Shown: one piece after another, positions 25,591 through 33,806 of the stretch
How the letters are laid out: each line of letters begins with the position of its first letter
Numbering within the stretch: the stretch's first letter is position 1
Source: DASQPR01 sp035713725
Lineage (GTDB): Bacteria; Actinomycetota; Actinomycetes; Mycobacteriales; Micromonosporaceae
Assembly: GCA_035713725.1 (NCBI GenBank)
Contig: DASTMZ010000213.1
Location: 1-39,875, forward strand
Reading direction: 5' to 3'
DNA: 39,875 nt
The notes under the pieces: model-generated
Databases searched by the model: none
Told to the model about the DNA's origin: nothing
What the model saw: only the letters and a program-made list of their open reading frames with translations
Position numbers and translations under genes: made by a program

Positions 25591-26459
25591 GATTGTCCCG
25601 TCGCTCGCGAGGCGGCGCGGTTCAGGCCGCGTCGCACGAGCACGCTCGTGAGGTGCTTGCGGTAGGCGGCCGTACCGTGCAGGTCCGACGGTGGATCGAT
25701 GCCGGCGGCGGCGACGGCGGCGGCGTCCGCGAACGCGCCGTCGGCTGGCACCGCGCCGACCAGCGAGGCCTCGGCGTCGACAGCCCGGTGTGGTTCGCCC
25801 GCGACGCCGGACAACGAGATGCGCGCCGCGGTGATCGTTCCGTCCGGACCGAGCGTGACCACCGTTGCGGCACCAACCAGAGCGAAGTCGCCGCTGCGTC
25901 GGCTGAACTCGTCGAACGACCAACCGGTCCGCTCACCCGCAACCGGGAGTCGCACCTCGGTCAGCAGCTCATCCGGCTCAAGACTTGTCGTCAGGAAACC
26001 CGCAAAGAACGCCGCGCCGTCGATTGATCGTTGACCGCGCACGCTGGTCGCGACGACTCGGCCGTCGAGGGCACGCAGGACCGCCGGCGCCTCCGCCGCG
26101 GGATCCGCATGGGCGATGCTGCCACCCACTGTTCCCCTAGTGCGGATCGCGTCATGCCCGACCCACCGCAACGCCGACGCTAGCAGCGGCGCCGCAGCGG
26201 CCAGCGCTTGCGAGCGTTCGGCGCTACGGTGCCGGGTCAGCGCACCGATGGCGACCTCGCCGTTGACCCGGATGCCCGACAGTTCCGCGACGCGGTTGAT
26301 GTCAATGAGCACCGCCGGTCGTGCCAGTCGCATCGCCAGCATCGGTAGCAGGCTCTGGCCCCCGGCGAGCACCTTCGCCTCGTCGCCGTATTGGGACAGC
26401 AGTTCGACCGCCTCGTCAACGGTTTCCGGGCAGCGGTAATCGAACGACGGCAACTTCAT
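25587..26459 (-). CDS. Molybdenum hydroxylase FAD subunit (CoxM family)
   Basis: This 290-residue FAD-binding subunit of the same complex has the two classic flavin motifs, AGGQSLLPMLAMRLARP near residues 32-48 and TRGTVGGSIAHADPAAE near residues 107-123. A CO-dehydrogenase flavoprotein C-terminal domain follows. It is the first gene of the operon; its ATG at 26459 is preceded by an AGGCGAG-like site. A 218-base divergent gap to the next gene on the plus strand must hold the promoter, but I could not identify clear boxes. Confidence 0.93.
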   Translation of the reverse strand: MKLPSFDYRCPETVDEAVELLSQYGDEAKVLAGGQSLLPMLAMRLARPAVLIDINRVAELSGIRVNGEVAIGALTRHRSAERSQALAAAAPLLASALRWVGHDAIRTRGTVGGSIAHADPAAEAPAVLRALDGRVVATSVRGQRSIDGAAFFAGFLTTSLEPDELLTEVRLPVAGERTGWSFDEFSRRSGDFALVGAATVVTLGPDGTITAARISLSGVAGEPHRAVDAEASLVGAVPADGAFADAAAVAAAGIDPPSDLHGTAAYRKHLTSVLVRRGLNRAASRATGQS

Positions 26460-26677
26460 CGCAGCTCGCCTGGCAAATGGGCGCCGAACACCATCGTGCT
26501 ACCCCCTCGACATCTCGAGACACTCCACACCGGACGCCAGCCGACGCCGCGTGCCGGCGCAAGCACCCACGAGTGGGCGGACCAGGAATATGTCGAACAT
26601 ACCGCCGCCAATGGCGGGCGTGGAAGCCGCGGACATAGCATGATCGGGCTACCAAACGCTAAGAGCGGGAGTCATCG

Positions 26678-27580
26678 ATGCGGAAGCAGGCAGAGCGGCC
26701 GGCGTCTGGCTGGCCAAGGGTCGTGCTGGGCGTGCTGGGTTCGGGGCTACTGATCGCCACTGCCGCGATCCATCTGGACTTGTATCTGACCGGCTACCGG
26801 CACATCCCGACGATCGGCTGGCTGTTCTTGCTACAGGTGATCGTGGCCTTCGGCCTGGCGGCGCTGGCCTTGCCCGGACGGCGGGTCGCGTTGAGCCGGC
26901 TCGCCGCCGCCGCCGGCGCCGGCTTCGCGCTCGCTACTCTCGGCGGTTACCTCCTGTCGGTCTGGATCGGCCTGTTCAGGTTCAAGGAGGTTCGCACTGG
27001 CGCCGGCATCGCCGCCGGACTGGTGGAGGTGGGCGCCTTCGTGACACTGACCGCGTTCGCGCTCCTTCCTGCGCCGGCTGGCGCAGCCGCCGACCGCGAG
27101 GCGGCCGCCCCGGCCAGATTCCCGGCCGAGATACCGCCGCGCGCCACTAGAACAGCCGGAATAGTCGCCGCCGGTCTGACGGTGGCGGCGCTCGTGCTGT
27201 TCGGGCTGGCGCTTGCCGGCGCGAACTCTGCGGCACCCGCCGCCACCACGACCGTCCTCAAGACCACGACGATCGGCGGCACGACGATCCTGACCAATGC
27301 GAAGGGCTTCACGCTCTACTCGTTCGCGCCGGACACCCCGACGACCTCGAAGTGCAACGGAAGCTGTGCGTCGCTCTGGCCGCCGGTGACCGGCACCGTC
27401 GCGGCCGGCGCGGGCCTGCCCGGCAAAGTCGGCACGATCAAACGAACCGACGGCAGCCAACAACTCACCTATAACGGGCATCCGCTATACACGTACGTCG
27501 GCGACTCGGCACCCGGGCAGAACAACGGCAACAACGTCAACCTCAACGGCGGACTCTGGCTCCAGGTCCCTTCTCAATAG
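26678..27580 (+). CDS. Membrane protein with C-terminal PF03640-type (Lipoprotein_15) repeats
   Basis: This 300-residue protein has four N-terminal membrane helices (about residues 12-32, 45-65, 72-95, 105-128), a linker and a fifth helix (~160-180). The extracytoplasmic C-terminus has two copies of the secreted repeat of PF03640. The first includes LTNAKGFTLYSFAPDTPTTSKCNGSCASLWPPV, the second LTYNGHPLYTYVGDSAPGQ, ending in GLWLQVPS. In other actinomycetes this repeat is usually on a small lipoprotein; here it is fused to a polytopic membrane domain. Its function is unknown. The Cys pair in SKCNGSCASLW is typical. The ATG at 26678 has GCGGGAG upstream. Confidence 0.85.
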   Translation: MRKQAERPASGWPRVVLGVLGSGLLIATAAIHLDLYLTGYRHIPTIGWLFLLQVIVAFGLAALALPGRRVALSRLAAAAGAGFALATLGGYLLSVWIGLFRFKEVRTGAGIAAGLVEVGAFVTLTAFALLPAPAGAAADREAAAPARFPAEIPPRATRTAGIVAAGLTVAALVLFGLALAGANSAAPAATTTVLKTTTIGGTTILTNAKGFTLYSFAPDTPTTSKCNGSCASLWPPVTGTVAAGAGLPGKVGTIKRTDGSQQLTYNGHPLYTYVGDSAPGQNNGNNVNLNGGLWLQVPSQ

Positions 27581-27628
27581 CCCAGCAACTAGCCGTTCGC
27601 GGTTGATGCCCGCCCGCGGAGGTAGTCG

Positions 27629-29035
27629 ATGCCCGACTTGGCCGACCTGACGGCGACCGAACTGATCGCTTTGTTCCGGGCGGGTCGTGCGTCGCCGGTC
27701 GAGGCCGGGCGGGCGGCGCTGGCCGCGATCGATGCCGGCAACGACGACGTCAACGCCTTCGTCCTCGTGGACGCCGAAGGTGCCTTGGAGGCCGCGAAGC
27801 GGTCCGAATCTCGCTGGCGTTCCGGAAACGTTGCTGGACCTGGCGATGGCGTACCGACATCGATCAAGGATCTTCTCTACGCGCGTGGATGGCCCACGCT
27901 GCGTGGTAGCAATCTGATCGACGAGCGCGGTCCGTGGACGCAGGACGCCCCGGCGGTGGCACGGTTGCGGGAGACCGGTGCCGTCCTGTTGGGCAAGACG
28001 ACCACGCCCGAGTTCGGGTGGAAGGGCGTTACCGACTCGTTGCCGCACGGCGCCACCGGCAATCCGTGGAATGTTGCGCTGACTTGTGGTGGTTCGAGCG
28101 GAGGCAGCGCGGCGGCTGTCGCACTGGGCATGGGCGTGTGGTCGGTCGGCACCGACGGCGGCGGCTCACTGCGCATCCCCGCCGCGTTCACGGGTACGGT
28201 AACGATCAAACCGACGTACGGCCGGGTTCCGCTCTGGCCCGCGAGCCCGTTTGGCACGCTCTCGCACGCCGGACCCATCACTCGCAGTGTGGCCGATGCC
28301 GCGTTGATGCTCGACATCCTCAGCGGGTTTGACGCGAGAGACTGGTCGGCGTTGCCCACGCCGACGACGTCGTTCCTGAGCGGGCTCGACGACGGCGTGC
28401 GTGGCTTGCGCATCGCGTTCTCGCCGGACTTGGGATATGCACGCAACGATCCGCAGGTCGAGGCTGCCGTGCGTACGGCCGCCGAGGTGCTGACCGACCT
28501 CGGTGCAGATGTCGAACCTATCGATCCTGGTTTCACGGATCCGGTTGAGGCGTTTCACGTGTTGTGGTTCGCCGGTGCGGCAGGCGTGCTGCGCTCGTAT
28601 CCGGTCGATGCACTCGAGCGCATCGATCCCGGCCTGCGCCGCATCGTGGAACGCGGTCGCGATATCGCCGGCGCGGACTACCTGGACGCCAGCGCACTCC
28701 GGGTGGATCTCGGCGTGCGGATGGGGCGCTTTCACCAGACGTACGATCTCCTGCTGACCCCGACTCTCCCGATCACCGCGTTTCCCAACGGAAGCGACGT
28801 CCCGCCGGGATGGCACTCCGCGGACTGGACCAGTTGGACTCCCTACACGTACCCGTTCAACATGACTCAACAGCCAGCCGCGAGCGTGCCATGTGGATTC
28901 ACATCGGACGGTCTTCCGGTCGGCCTGCAGATCGTCGGTCCACGCCATCATGACGCACTCGTACTCAGAGCCGCCCGCGCGTACGAGCAAGCCACCAACT
29001 GGGCGTCCACAAGGCCGCCATTGACCCGTAGCTGA
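27629..29035 (+). CDS. Amidase (amidase signature family)
   Basis: This 468-residue enzyme of the amidase signature family (PF01425) hydrolyses amide bonds with a Ser-cisSer-Lys triad. The Lys lies in VPTSIKDLLYARGWPTLRGS near residues 74-82. The Gly/Ser-rich signature is CGGSSGGSAAAVALGMGVWSVGTDGGGSLRIPAAFTG near residues 152-190 and holds both serines. Length is normal. The ATG at 27629 has GCGGAGG upstream. It has no signal peptide and should be cytosolic. It follows the PF03640-type gene by 48 bases. The substrate cannot be told; GatA is less likely because no gatB/gatC lies nearby. Confidence 0.92.
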   Translation: MPDLADLTATELIALFRAGRASPVEAGRAALAAIDAGNDDVNAFVLVDAEGALEAAKRSESRWRSGNVAGPGDGVPTSIKDLLYARGWPTLRGSNLIDERGPWTQDAPAVARLRETGAVLLGKTTTPEFGWKGVTDSLPHGATGNPWNVALTCGGSSGGSAAAVALGMGVWSVGTDGGGSLRIPAAFTGTVTIKPTYGRVPLWPASPFGTLSHAGPITRSVADAALMLDILSGFDARDWSALPTPTTSFLSGLDDGVRGLRIAFSPDLGYARNDPQVEAAVRTAAEVLTDLGADVEPIDPGFTDPVEAFHVLWFAGAAGVLRSYPVDALERIDPGLRRIVERGRDIAGADYLDASALRVDLGVRMGRFHQTYDLLLTPTLPITAFPNGSDVPPGWHSADWTSWTPYTYPFNMTQQPAASVPCGFTSDGLPVGLQIVGPRHHDALVLRAARAYEQATNWASTRPPLTRS

Positions 29036-29130
29036 CGCGTCGCTGACCCGACGTCGCGTTGGCGCTTATCTCCCCAGTGTTCAAAACTCCGCGCTTCCAA
29101 TCATCGGGTGCGCTACCTACTCTGAAACTT

Positions 29131-29451
29131 GTGCGGTCGCTGAGCGATGCAGAGATGCGTGCGCATCCGGCATTTCGCGACGCCGTGCGCGCCGCCATGT
29201 GGTCCATAGCAGGCGCAACCATTGGCATACTCACCGTGTTGGTCGGCGCGTACGTCGGTGGTCTCCACCATCACAGATGGATCGCCTTCATCTGCGGACC
29301 CTTGCTCTTGCTCAGCTACTACTTCGGGCTGATGCGGCTCAAACGCGACGACACAGCAGTCCAGGCCATCGGCGGTGATGCGCGGCGCGTGCGCACGCTG
29401 GCGGAACGGGATGCATACCGGCACATACTGCGGCTGCGCCGCCTTGCTTGA
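29131..29451 (+). CDS. Small membrane protein, unknown function
   Basis: I do not recognise this protein of about 106 residues. Two hydrophobic segments are visible, IAGATIGILTVLVGAYVGGL and WIAFICGPLLLLSYYFGLM, followed by a basic Arg-rich C-terminus. The GTG at 29131 is my preferred start; the frame extends to a TTG at 29059, and an ATG at 29155 is also possible. No strong ribosome site decides. Codon bias supports coding over the hydrophobic part. Confidence 0.55.
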   Translation: MRSLSDAEMRAHPAFRDAVRAAMWSIAGATIGILTVLVGAYVGGLHHHRWIAFICGPLLLLSYYFGLMRLKRDDTAVQAIGGDARRVRTLAERDAYRHILRLRRLA

Positions 29452-29494
29452 TTCGGCCGGTCACCACGTACAGACACGACGTCGAAATGCGCGA

Positions 29495-30346
29495 TCAGCC
29501 ATGAGTATCGAGCCCGTTGCCATCGAGTGCTGCTCGGATCTGGTCGAGACACTCCTCGCCGAGTTCGCGGCCATTGGGGAATTGGTCGTCTCGATCCCAG
29601 CGCCAGGCGGTGATCATCGCCAGTACGAGCATCCGGCACTCGCGTAGCAGGTCGTGATCGACACCCGGATAATGCTCGCTGACTTCTTCCGGCAAATGGG
29701 CGAGGTCGAATTCGACCGGCCCACGGCAGCACGTCTCTAGGTCGATGAACAGCAGCCCGGCCTTCGTGGTCAATACGTTGCCTGGGTGCGGCTCACCGTG
29801 CAGCAGTTGCTCGGCGGCGCCGCTTTCGCTGATCGCTTGTCGCAGGCCTCGCAATGTATCGCCGAGCAGTTCGCGATCCGCGTCGGCGAGCGCTGGTGTG
29901 TGGTCGCGGCTTGCCACGAGTTGTTGCGCCTCGTCGACTCGATCCGTGTAATGCGGCGCTGGGATGTCGAGCGTGCGCATGCCAGCGTGCAGCCGTTCGA
30001 GCGCATTGGCGTAATCGGTCGGTGGGATCTCTTGGCGTGTTGAGGGTTCGAAGTACGTCCACAGCGTGACCGCGAAGCCAGCACGCTCGTAGACGCGTGG
30101 CGCCACTCGAGGCTCGAGAGCAGCCACCGGGCTCTCCAATTCGGTGAGCCGTTGAGCAATGTCGATTTCGAACTGTGCGACCTGGTGCGCCACGGGTGCC
30201 ACTCGCGCCAGCACGCCACACGGCAGCAGTCGCAACGCGAGCTTGTTGGAGTTGTGAAGGACGATCGCGTCGTCGACTGCCAAACCAAGAGATGAGGCGA
30301 TCGACATTGCCGCTGCCACCGCACGCGACACCTCTGACGCCTCCAT
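29495..30346 (-). CDS. APH-type phosphotransferase
   Basis: This is a 283-residue APH (PF01636) family kinase. The catalytic loop is LLHGEPHPGNVL, with Glu where most APH enzymes have Asp as catalytic base and with the usual Asn. The metal-binding segment is GLLFIDLETCCRGPVEFDLAHL. The His-Gly-Glu variant is found in some members of the family. ATG 30346 is chosen because the kinase fold begins just after it; the open frame continues to 30928 only as a shadow of the YCII gene. It is convergent with the small membrane protein gene. The substrate is unknown. Confidence 0.82.
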   Translation of the reverse strand: MEASEVSRAVAAAMSIASSLGLAVDDAIVLHNSNKLALRLLPCGVLARVAPVAHQVAQFEIDIAQRLTELESPVAALEPRVAPRVYERAGFAVTLWTYFEPSTRQEIPPTDYANALERLHAGMRTLDIPAPHYTDRVDEAQQLVASRDHTPALADADRELLGDTLRGLRQAISESGAAEQLLHGEPHPGNVLTTKAGLLFIDLETCCRGPVEFDLAHLPEEVSEHYPGVDHDLLRECRMLVLAMITAWRWDRDDQFPNGRELGEECLDQIRAALDGNGLDTHG

Positions 30347-30547
30347 CGTCGCCTGGCCCCTCTCCCCCGAGCCCGGTCGTCGTCTCCAGGCGGCGCTTCG
30401 GGCACCGTACCAATCTTGTCGTCGGGCCGCAGGAGCGCGGCGGGCGCGCTCGTGCCGATGGCGAGGACGATGTCCAGCGACGGGCCGGGTGATTCCGATC
30501 GCTACCAACGGTGCACGAGAAAGTCTTGAAAGAATCATGCGAGGCAT

Positions 30548-30574
30548 TGTCGGATCGGACCAGCGTATTTCGTA
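30548..30574 (+). promoter_or_regulatory. Candidate ECF42-type promoter ahead of the YCII/sigma pair
   Basis: TGTCGG at 30548-30553, 17 bases, then CGTA at 30571-30574 resembles the TGTCGA and CGTC-like boxes I recall for ECF42 target promoters. It lies 58 bases before the YCII start. The known habit of ECF42 genes is to drive the adjacent DGPF/YCII gene. The rest of the 286-base divergent gap (30347-30632) shows no gene. Confidence 0.45.
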
Positions 30575-30632
30575 GGAGGAGTGAGCGGCCGCCGACGAGA
30601 AGCGCGGTCGGAACAGAGGAGATGATCTTGCG

Positions 30633-30959
30633 ATGCAGTACCTAGTTTCCGTGATCGCCGACACACCCGACGCCAACGGCACGCCAGACGAGATGGCTGC
30701 CATCGACGCGTTCAATGACCAGCTCCAAGCCGACGGCCATTGGGTGTTTGCCGGCGGTCTCGGGTCGACCAACACGGCCACCGTCGTCGACAACCGAGGC
30801 GCCGAAGCGGTGTTCACTGACGGACCCTTCGTGGAGTCGAAGGAATACCTCGCGGGTTTCTGGATCATGGAGGCGGCCGACCTCGACGTCGCGCTCAAGC
30901 TCGCCGCCGGGGCGTCGAAAGCGTGCAACCGGAAGATCGAGGTGCGCCCGTTCCTATGA
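30633..30959 (+). CDS. YCII/DGPF-domain protein
   Basis: This 108-residue protein of the YCII-related (PF03795) family has the DGPF motif at residues 63-66 (VFTDGPFVESKEYLAGFWIMEA). The fold is a dimeric alpha-beta ferredoxin-like domain, with enzymatic activity suspected but unproven for the DGPF branch. The ATG at 30633 has GGAG about 12 bases upstream. It is the usual partner and target of ECF42 sigma factors, and an ECF42 gene follows. Between the two a 19-codon frame bridges the gap with overlapping stops and starts. Confidence 0.92.
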   Translation: MQYLVSVIADTPDANGTPDEMAAIDAFNDQLQADGHWVFAGGLGSTNTATVVDNRGAEAVFTDGPFVESKEYLAGFWIMEAADLDVALKLAAGASKACNRKIEVRPFL

Positions 30960-31015
30960 CCACCCCACCAGATCGCTCCGCTTCGTTCCGCAATTTCGCG
31001 GGGACCACGGAGTGA
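30956..31015 (+). CDS. Possible 19-residue coupling ORF between YCII and ECF42 genes
   Basis: The ATG at 30956 overlaps the YCII stop as ATGA. The frame encodes MTTPPDRSASFRNFAGTTE and stops with a TGA that overlaps the sigma factor's GTG start as GTGA. The exact bridging suggests a translated micro-ORF that couples the two genes. It is too short to judge by codon use, and chance is possible. It could also be a sigma N-terminus cut off by a frameshift. Confidence 0.35.
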   Translation: MTTPPDRSASFRNFAGTTE

Positions 31016-32241
31016 GCGCGGCCGACGTTCGAGAGGCGATCACTCGGGTCCACCGCGATGAGTGGGCGCGGGTGGTCGCCGCCCTAACCAAGCGCTTCGA
31101 CGACCTGGACATCGCCGAGGAGGCGGCCGCCGAGGCGTTCGCAACCGCCGTCGAGCGTTGGCCGGCAGACGGCGTACCCCCAAACCCGGGCGCCTGGCTG
31201 ACCACCACCGCCAACCGCAAGGCCATCGATCGGATCCGGCGCGACAGCAAGCGCGACGACAAGCAGAAGCAGGCTCAGATGTGGTACGACGAACCGCCCG
31301 AGCCGCTCGGTGCCATCGACGACGAGCGGCTCCGACTCATCTTCACCTGTTGTCACCCGGCACTTGCGATGGAAGCACGCATCGCGTTGACGCTGCGCAT
31401 GGTCGGCGGTCTGACGGTCCCCGAGATCGCCCGTGCGTTCCTGGTGCAGGAAGCCGCCATGGGACGGCGGATCACCCGCGCGAAGGTCAAGATCAAGGCG
31501 GCTCGCGTTCCTTATCGGGTGCCGTCCGCGGAGGATCTACCGGCGCGCGTGTCCGGCGTGCTCACCGTTCTCTTCCTCGTCTTCAACGAGGGCTACCTGG
31601 CCACCGGCCCAGACACCGATCCGATACGTCAGGACCTGACCGCCGAGGCAATCCGGCTCACTCGCCTGATGCGTACGCTCCTCCCGACTGACGGCGAGGC
31701 GGCCGGACTGCTGGCGTTGATGCTCCTCACCGAGGCGCGCCGCACTGCCCGGATATCGGCCAACGGCGAACTGATCCCTCTCGGCGAGCAGAACCGGGGC
31801 GCCTGGGACGCGGCACTGATCGCCGAGGGCCACCGTCTGGTACGCGAGCGCATCGCCGAGCGCGTCGCTCCGGGGCGGTACCAGATCCTCGCCGCCATCA
31901 ACGCCGTACACACCTCCGCCCGCGACGTACGGGACACCGACTGGTCGCAGGTCGTCGCACTCTACGACCAACTGGTCCGCGTCGATCCATCGCCGATAGT
32001 CGCCCTCAATCGCGCCATCGCGGTCGCCGAGGTTGACGGCCCAGAGGTGGCATTGACGGCCGTCGACCATCTCGACGACGCGCTAGCCGAGTATCACGCC
32101 TACCATGCGACGCGCGCCGACTTGCTTCGCCGGCTGGGCCGCAGCGAGCAGTCGCGAGCGGCGTACGACAAGGCCATCGAGCTGGCGGGCAACACCGCCG
32201 AGACCGCCTACCTGACCCGTCGCCGCGACCAGCTCGGCTGA
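31012..32241 (+). CDS. ECF42-type RNA polymerase sigma factor with C-terminal TPR-like domain
   Basis: This 409-residue protein has the length and layout of ECF42. Region 2 is EWARVVAALTKRFDDLDIAEEAAAEAFATAVERWP (residues ~15-50) with AWLTTTANRKAIDRIRR. Region 4 is LTLRMVGGLTVPEIARAFLVQEAAMGRRITRAKVKIK (~125-165). The long C-terminal extension includes VLTVLFLVFNEGYLAT and ends in TPR-like helices (SPIVALNRAIAVAEVDGPEVAL, YHATRADLLRRLGRSEQSRAAYDKAIEL). The C-terminal domain is needed for activity in studied ECF42 proteins, which have no anti-sigma factor. The GTG at 31012 gives the family N-terminus; the frame upstream is a YCII shadow. Confidence 0.92.
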   Translation: MSAADVREAITRVHRDEWARVVAALTKRFDDLDIAEEAAAEAFATAVERWPADGVPPNPGAWLTTTANRKAIDRIRRDSKRDDKQKQAQMWYDEPPEPLGAIDDERLRLIFTCCHPALAMEARIALTLRMVGGLTVPEIARAFLVQEAAMGRRITRAKVKIKAARVPYRVPSAEDLPARVSGVLTVLFLVFNEGYLATGPDTDPIRQDLTAEAIRLTRLMRTLLPTDGEAAGLLALMLLTEARRTARISANGELIPLGEQNRGAWDAALIAEGHRLVRERIAERVAPGRYQILAAINAVHTSARDVRDTDWSQVVALYDQLVRVDPSPIVALNRAIAVAEVDGPEVALTAVDHLDDALAEYHAYHATRADLLRRLGRSEQSRAAYDKAIELAGNTAETAYLTRRRDQLG

Positions 32242-32337
32242 TCCGTGTAGTCCACAATGGATGGATCGTCTAGGTCTTCGGCACGACCACCGGATGCGAT
32301 CCTTTTGCGACCCGCTGGGTTCATCAGACTGGACCGA

Positions 32338-32680
32338 TCAGAACGTGCACGTCGCCTTCGCGGCCGCAGTCGGGTGCGAGTATTCGTTGGGCACGAAGGC
32401 CGCCGACACGCCCTTACTGCCGACCTCGACGGTCCGCTTAATGGTGACGGTCTGGCTTTGCGGGCCGTCACCTGCGACGCCGCCCGGGAACGTCAGCGAG
32501 CCGGTCGTCACCGCGCCGCGGTCGAAGATCCACTTGTCGTGCGATGTCTGGCGCCCGCGGACAGGGAGACCTGACCGAGAAGGTCGTCGTGTACGGGTCG
32601 CTTGATGGCGCGACGTCTCGGACGATGCCTGGGCCGAAGGTCCCGGACATGCCGGCCATGCGGCACTGAGGCCACGGCGT
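32338..32680 (-). pseudogene. Frameshifted remnant of an unidentified gene
   Basis: On the minus strand, the frame from about 32545 down to the TGA at 32338 has strong G/C third-position bias and encodes HDKWIFDRGAVTTGSLTFPG and VEVGSKGVSAAFVPNEYSHP, ending KATCTF. Just upstream a different frame (to about 32680) encodes MAGMSGTFGPGIVRDVAPSS and DPYTTTFSV with similar bias. Joining them needs a frame change near 32545-32590. There is no convincing start or ribosome site upstream, so the piece looks like the 3' end of a decayed gene. I do not recognise the family. Confidence 0.5.
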
Positions 32681-32739
32681 GCCGACGGCGCATGGTGAGG
32701 TGAGGCCGCATGACGCGGCCGATGCGGTGGGAGGTTGTC

Positions 32740-33231
32740 ATGGCTGTGACGCAGGTGCGGCCGGAGCCTGCCGGTCCGGGTTCGGGACGGCTGGTACGCA
32801 GTGATCACCGCGTTCCGTTACGGCGCGCGGACCTGGCGGACTGCCCGGTGACGGCGGTGATGGGTCGTCCGCCGATCACGCTGGACGCCGAGGCGACGCT
32901 CGCCATGGCGTTGCAGACGTTCGCCGCGTGCGGCGTGCGTCATCTGGTTGTGGTCGATGCCGACGGGCGCTGCCTGGGGATGCTCAGCGACCGTGCGGTC
33001 GCCTCATGGTGGGCGCGTGGGCCGATGACGTTCGAGCGCGTGCGTGTCAGGAACGTTGTGGGCGCGTCGCCTTGCACGGTCGGCATGCGTGCGACGCTCG
33101 CCGATGTAGCGCGCGTGATGCACGCAGCCGGCACCGATGCGGTCGTGGTGGTGGATGCCGCCGCAGTGCCGTGCGGCGTGATCTCGACGTCTGACTTGGT
33201 TTCGTTGCTGGCTAAGCCGACTCACACCTAG
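32740..33231 (+). CDS. CBS-domain pair protein
   Basis: This 163-residue protein is two CBS domains and little else. CBS1 spans about residues 35-90 (VTAVMGRPPITLDAEATLAMALQTFAACGVRHLVVVDADGRCLGMLSDRAV), and CBS2 about 100-158 (VRNVVGASPCTVGMRATLADVARVMHAAGTDAVVVVDAAAVPCGVISTSDLVSLL). Such pairs bind adenine nucleotides or SAM and sense energy state. GGGAGG at 32729-32734 supports the ATG at 32740 over the one at 32710. The stop overlaps the stop of the convergent DUF402 gene by three to four bases. The target is unknown. Confidence 0.88.
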   Translation: MAVTQVRPEPAGPGSGRLVRSDHRVPLRRADLADCPVTAVMGRPPITLDAEATLAMALQTFAACGVRHLVVVDADGRCLGMLSDRAVASWWARGPMTFERVRVRNVVGASPCTVGMRATLADVARVMHAAGTDAVVVVDAAAVPCGVISTSDLVSLLAKPTHT

Positions 33232-33770
33232 TGATGGCCGGGGCTCCACCCATCCCAGTGCTGCCACCACCGAACGCCGCCACGCAGCGAACCAGCGACG
33301 CGTTCCGTCTCGGACCACACGTCACGGGCTTCATCCTCGGTAATGCGGCCGACCTGCACGAGCCGCGCTACGTCCTCGAGGTCTTTCCACTGCCATTCGC
33401 TCGCGCCGTTCGGTATCCACATGTCCACGCCGTGATCAAGCGTGTCGAAACCGGCACTCCATCGGCGCAGCGGCGCTTGGAAGTTGACATACCACCCGGC
33501 AAAGACGCCCTGCTCGTACATGCCCCACACGGCATGCGCGTCACCCGCGCGGTGCACCTGCAAGACGCTGGTGTCCGTCCAACGCGTGCGCTGACTCCAG
33601 GGGTGGCGACCGAATGGATGATCGGGAAAGGCGAATGGGGTTCCCTCGGCCACGTAGACGGCCAGTTCTTCGCCATCGTCGCGCACGACCTGGACCGGCA
33701 ACACGAGCCAAGGCAGCCCGTGCAACACCTCACGCCGTTCGATCACGCGGCCCGGCTCGAACACCGTCAC
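33228..33770 (-). CDS. DUF402 family protein
   Basis: This 180-residue protein of the DUF402/FomD-like family (PF04167) carries the typical phrases RREVLHGLPWLVLPVQVVRDDGEELAVYVAEGTPF, WGMYEQGVFAGWYVNFQAPLRR, GFDTLDHGVDMWI and the acidic helix EDVARLVQVGRITEDEARDVW. Several members are nucleotide phosphohydrolases with metal-binding Asp/Glu residues. It starts with GTG at 33770. A TACAGT box lies 8 bases ahead of this start, which could make it leaderless. It follows SbnA in the same direction after 36 bases, so it may be the last gene of the biosynthetic operon, or unrelated. Confidence 0.85.
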   Translation of the reverse strand: MTVFEPGRVIERREVLHGLPWLVLPVQVVRDDGEELAVYVAEGTPFAFPDHPFGRHPWSQRTRWTDTSVLQVHRAGDAHAVWGMYEQGVFAGWYVNFQAPLRRWSAGFDTLDHGVDMWIPNGASEWQWKDLEDVARLVQVGRITEDEARDVWSETERVAGSLRGGVRWWQHWDGWSPGHH

Positions 33771-33806
33771 GATTCGGCACTGTAATCCGCATGGCCATCT
33801 CGCGTA

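Noticed and set aside
30347..30928. Long upstream extension of the minus-strand APH kinase gene
   Set aside because: It is the shadow of the YCII gene and the intergenic region; the kinase fold begins after ATG 30346.
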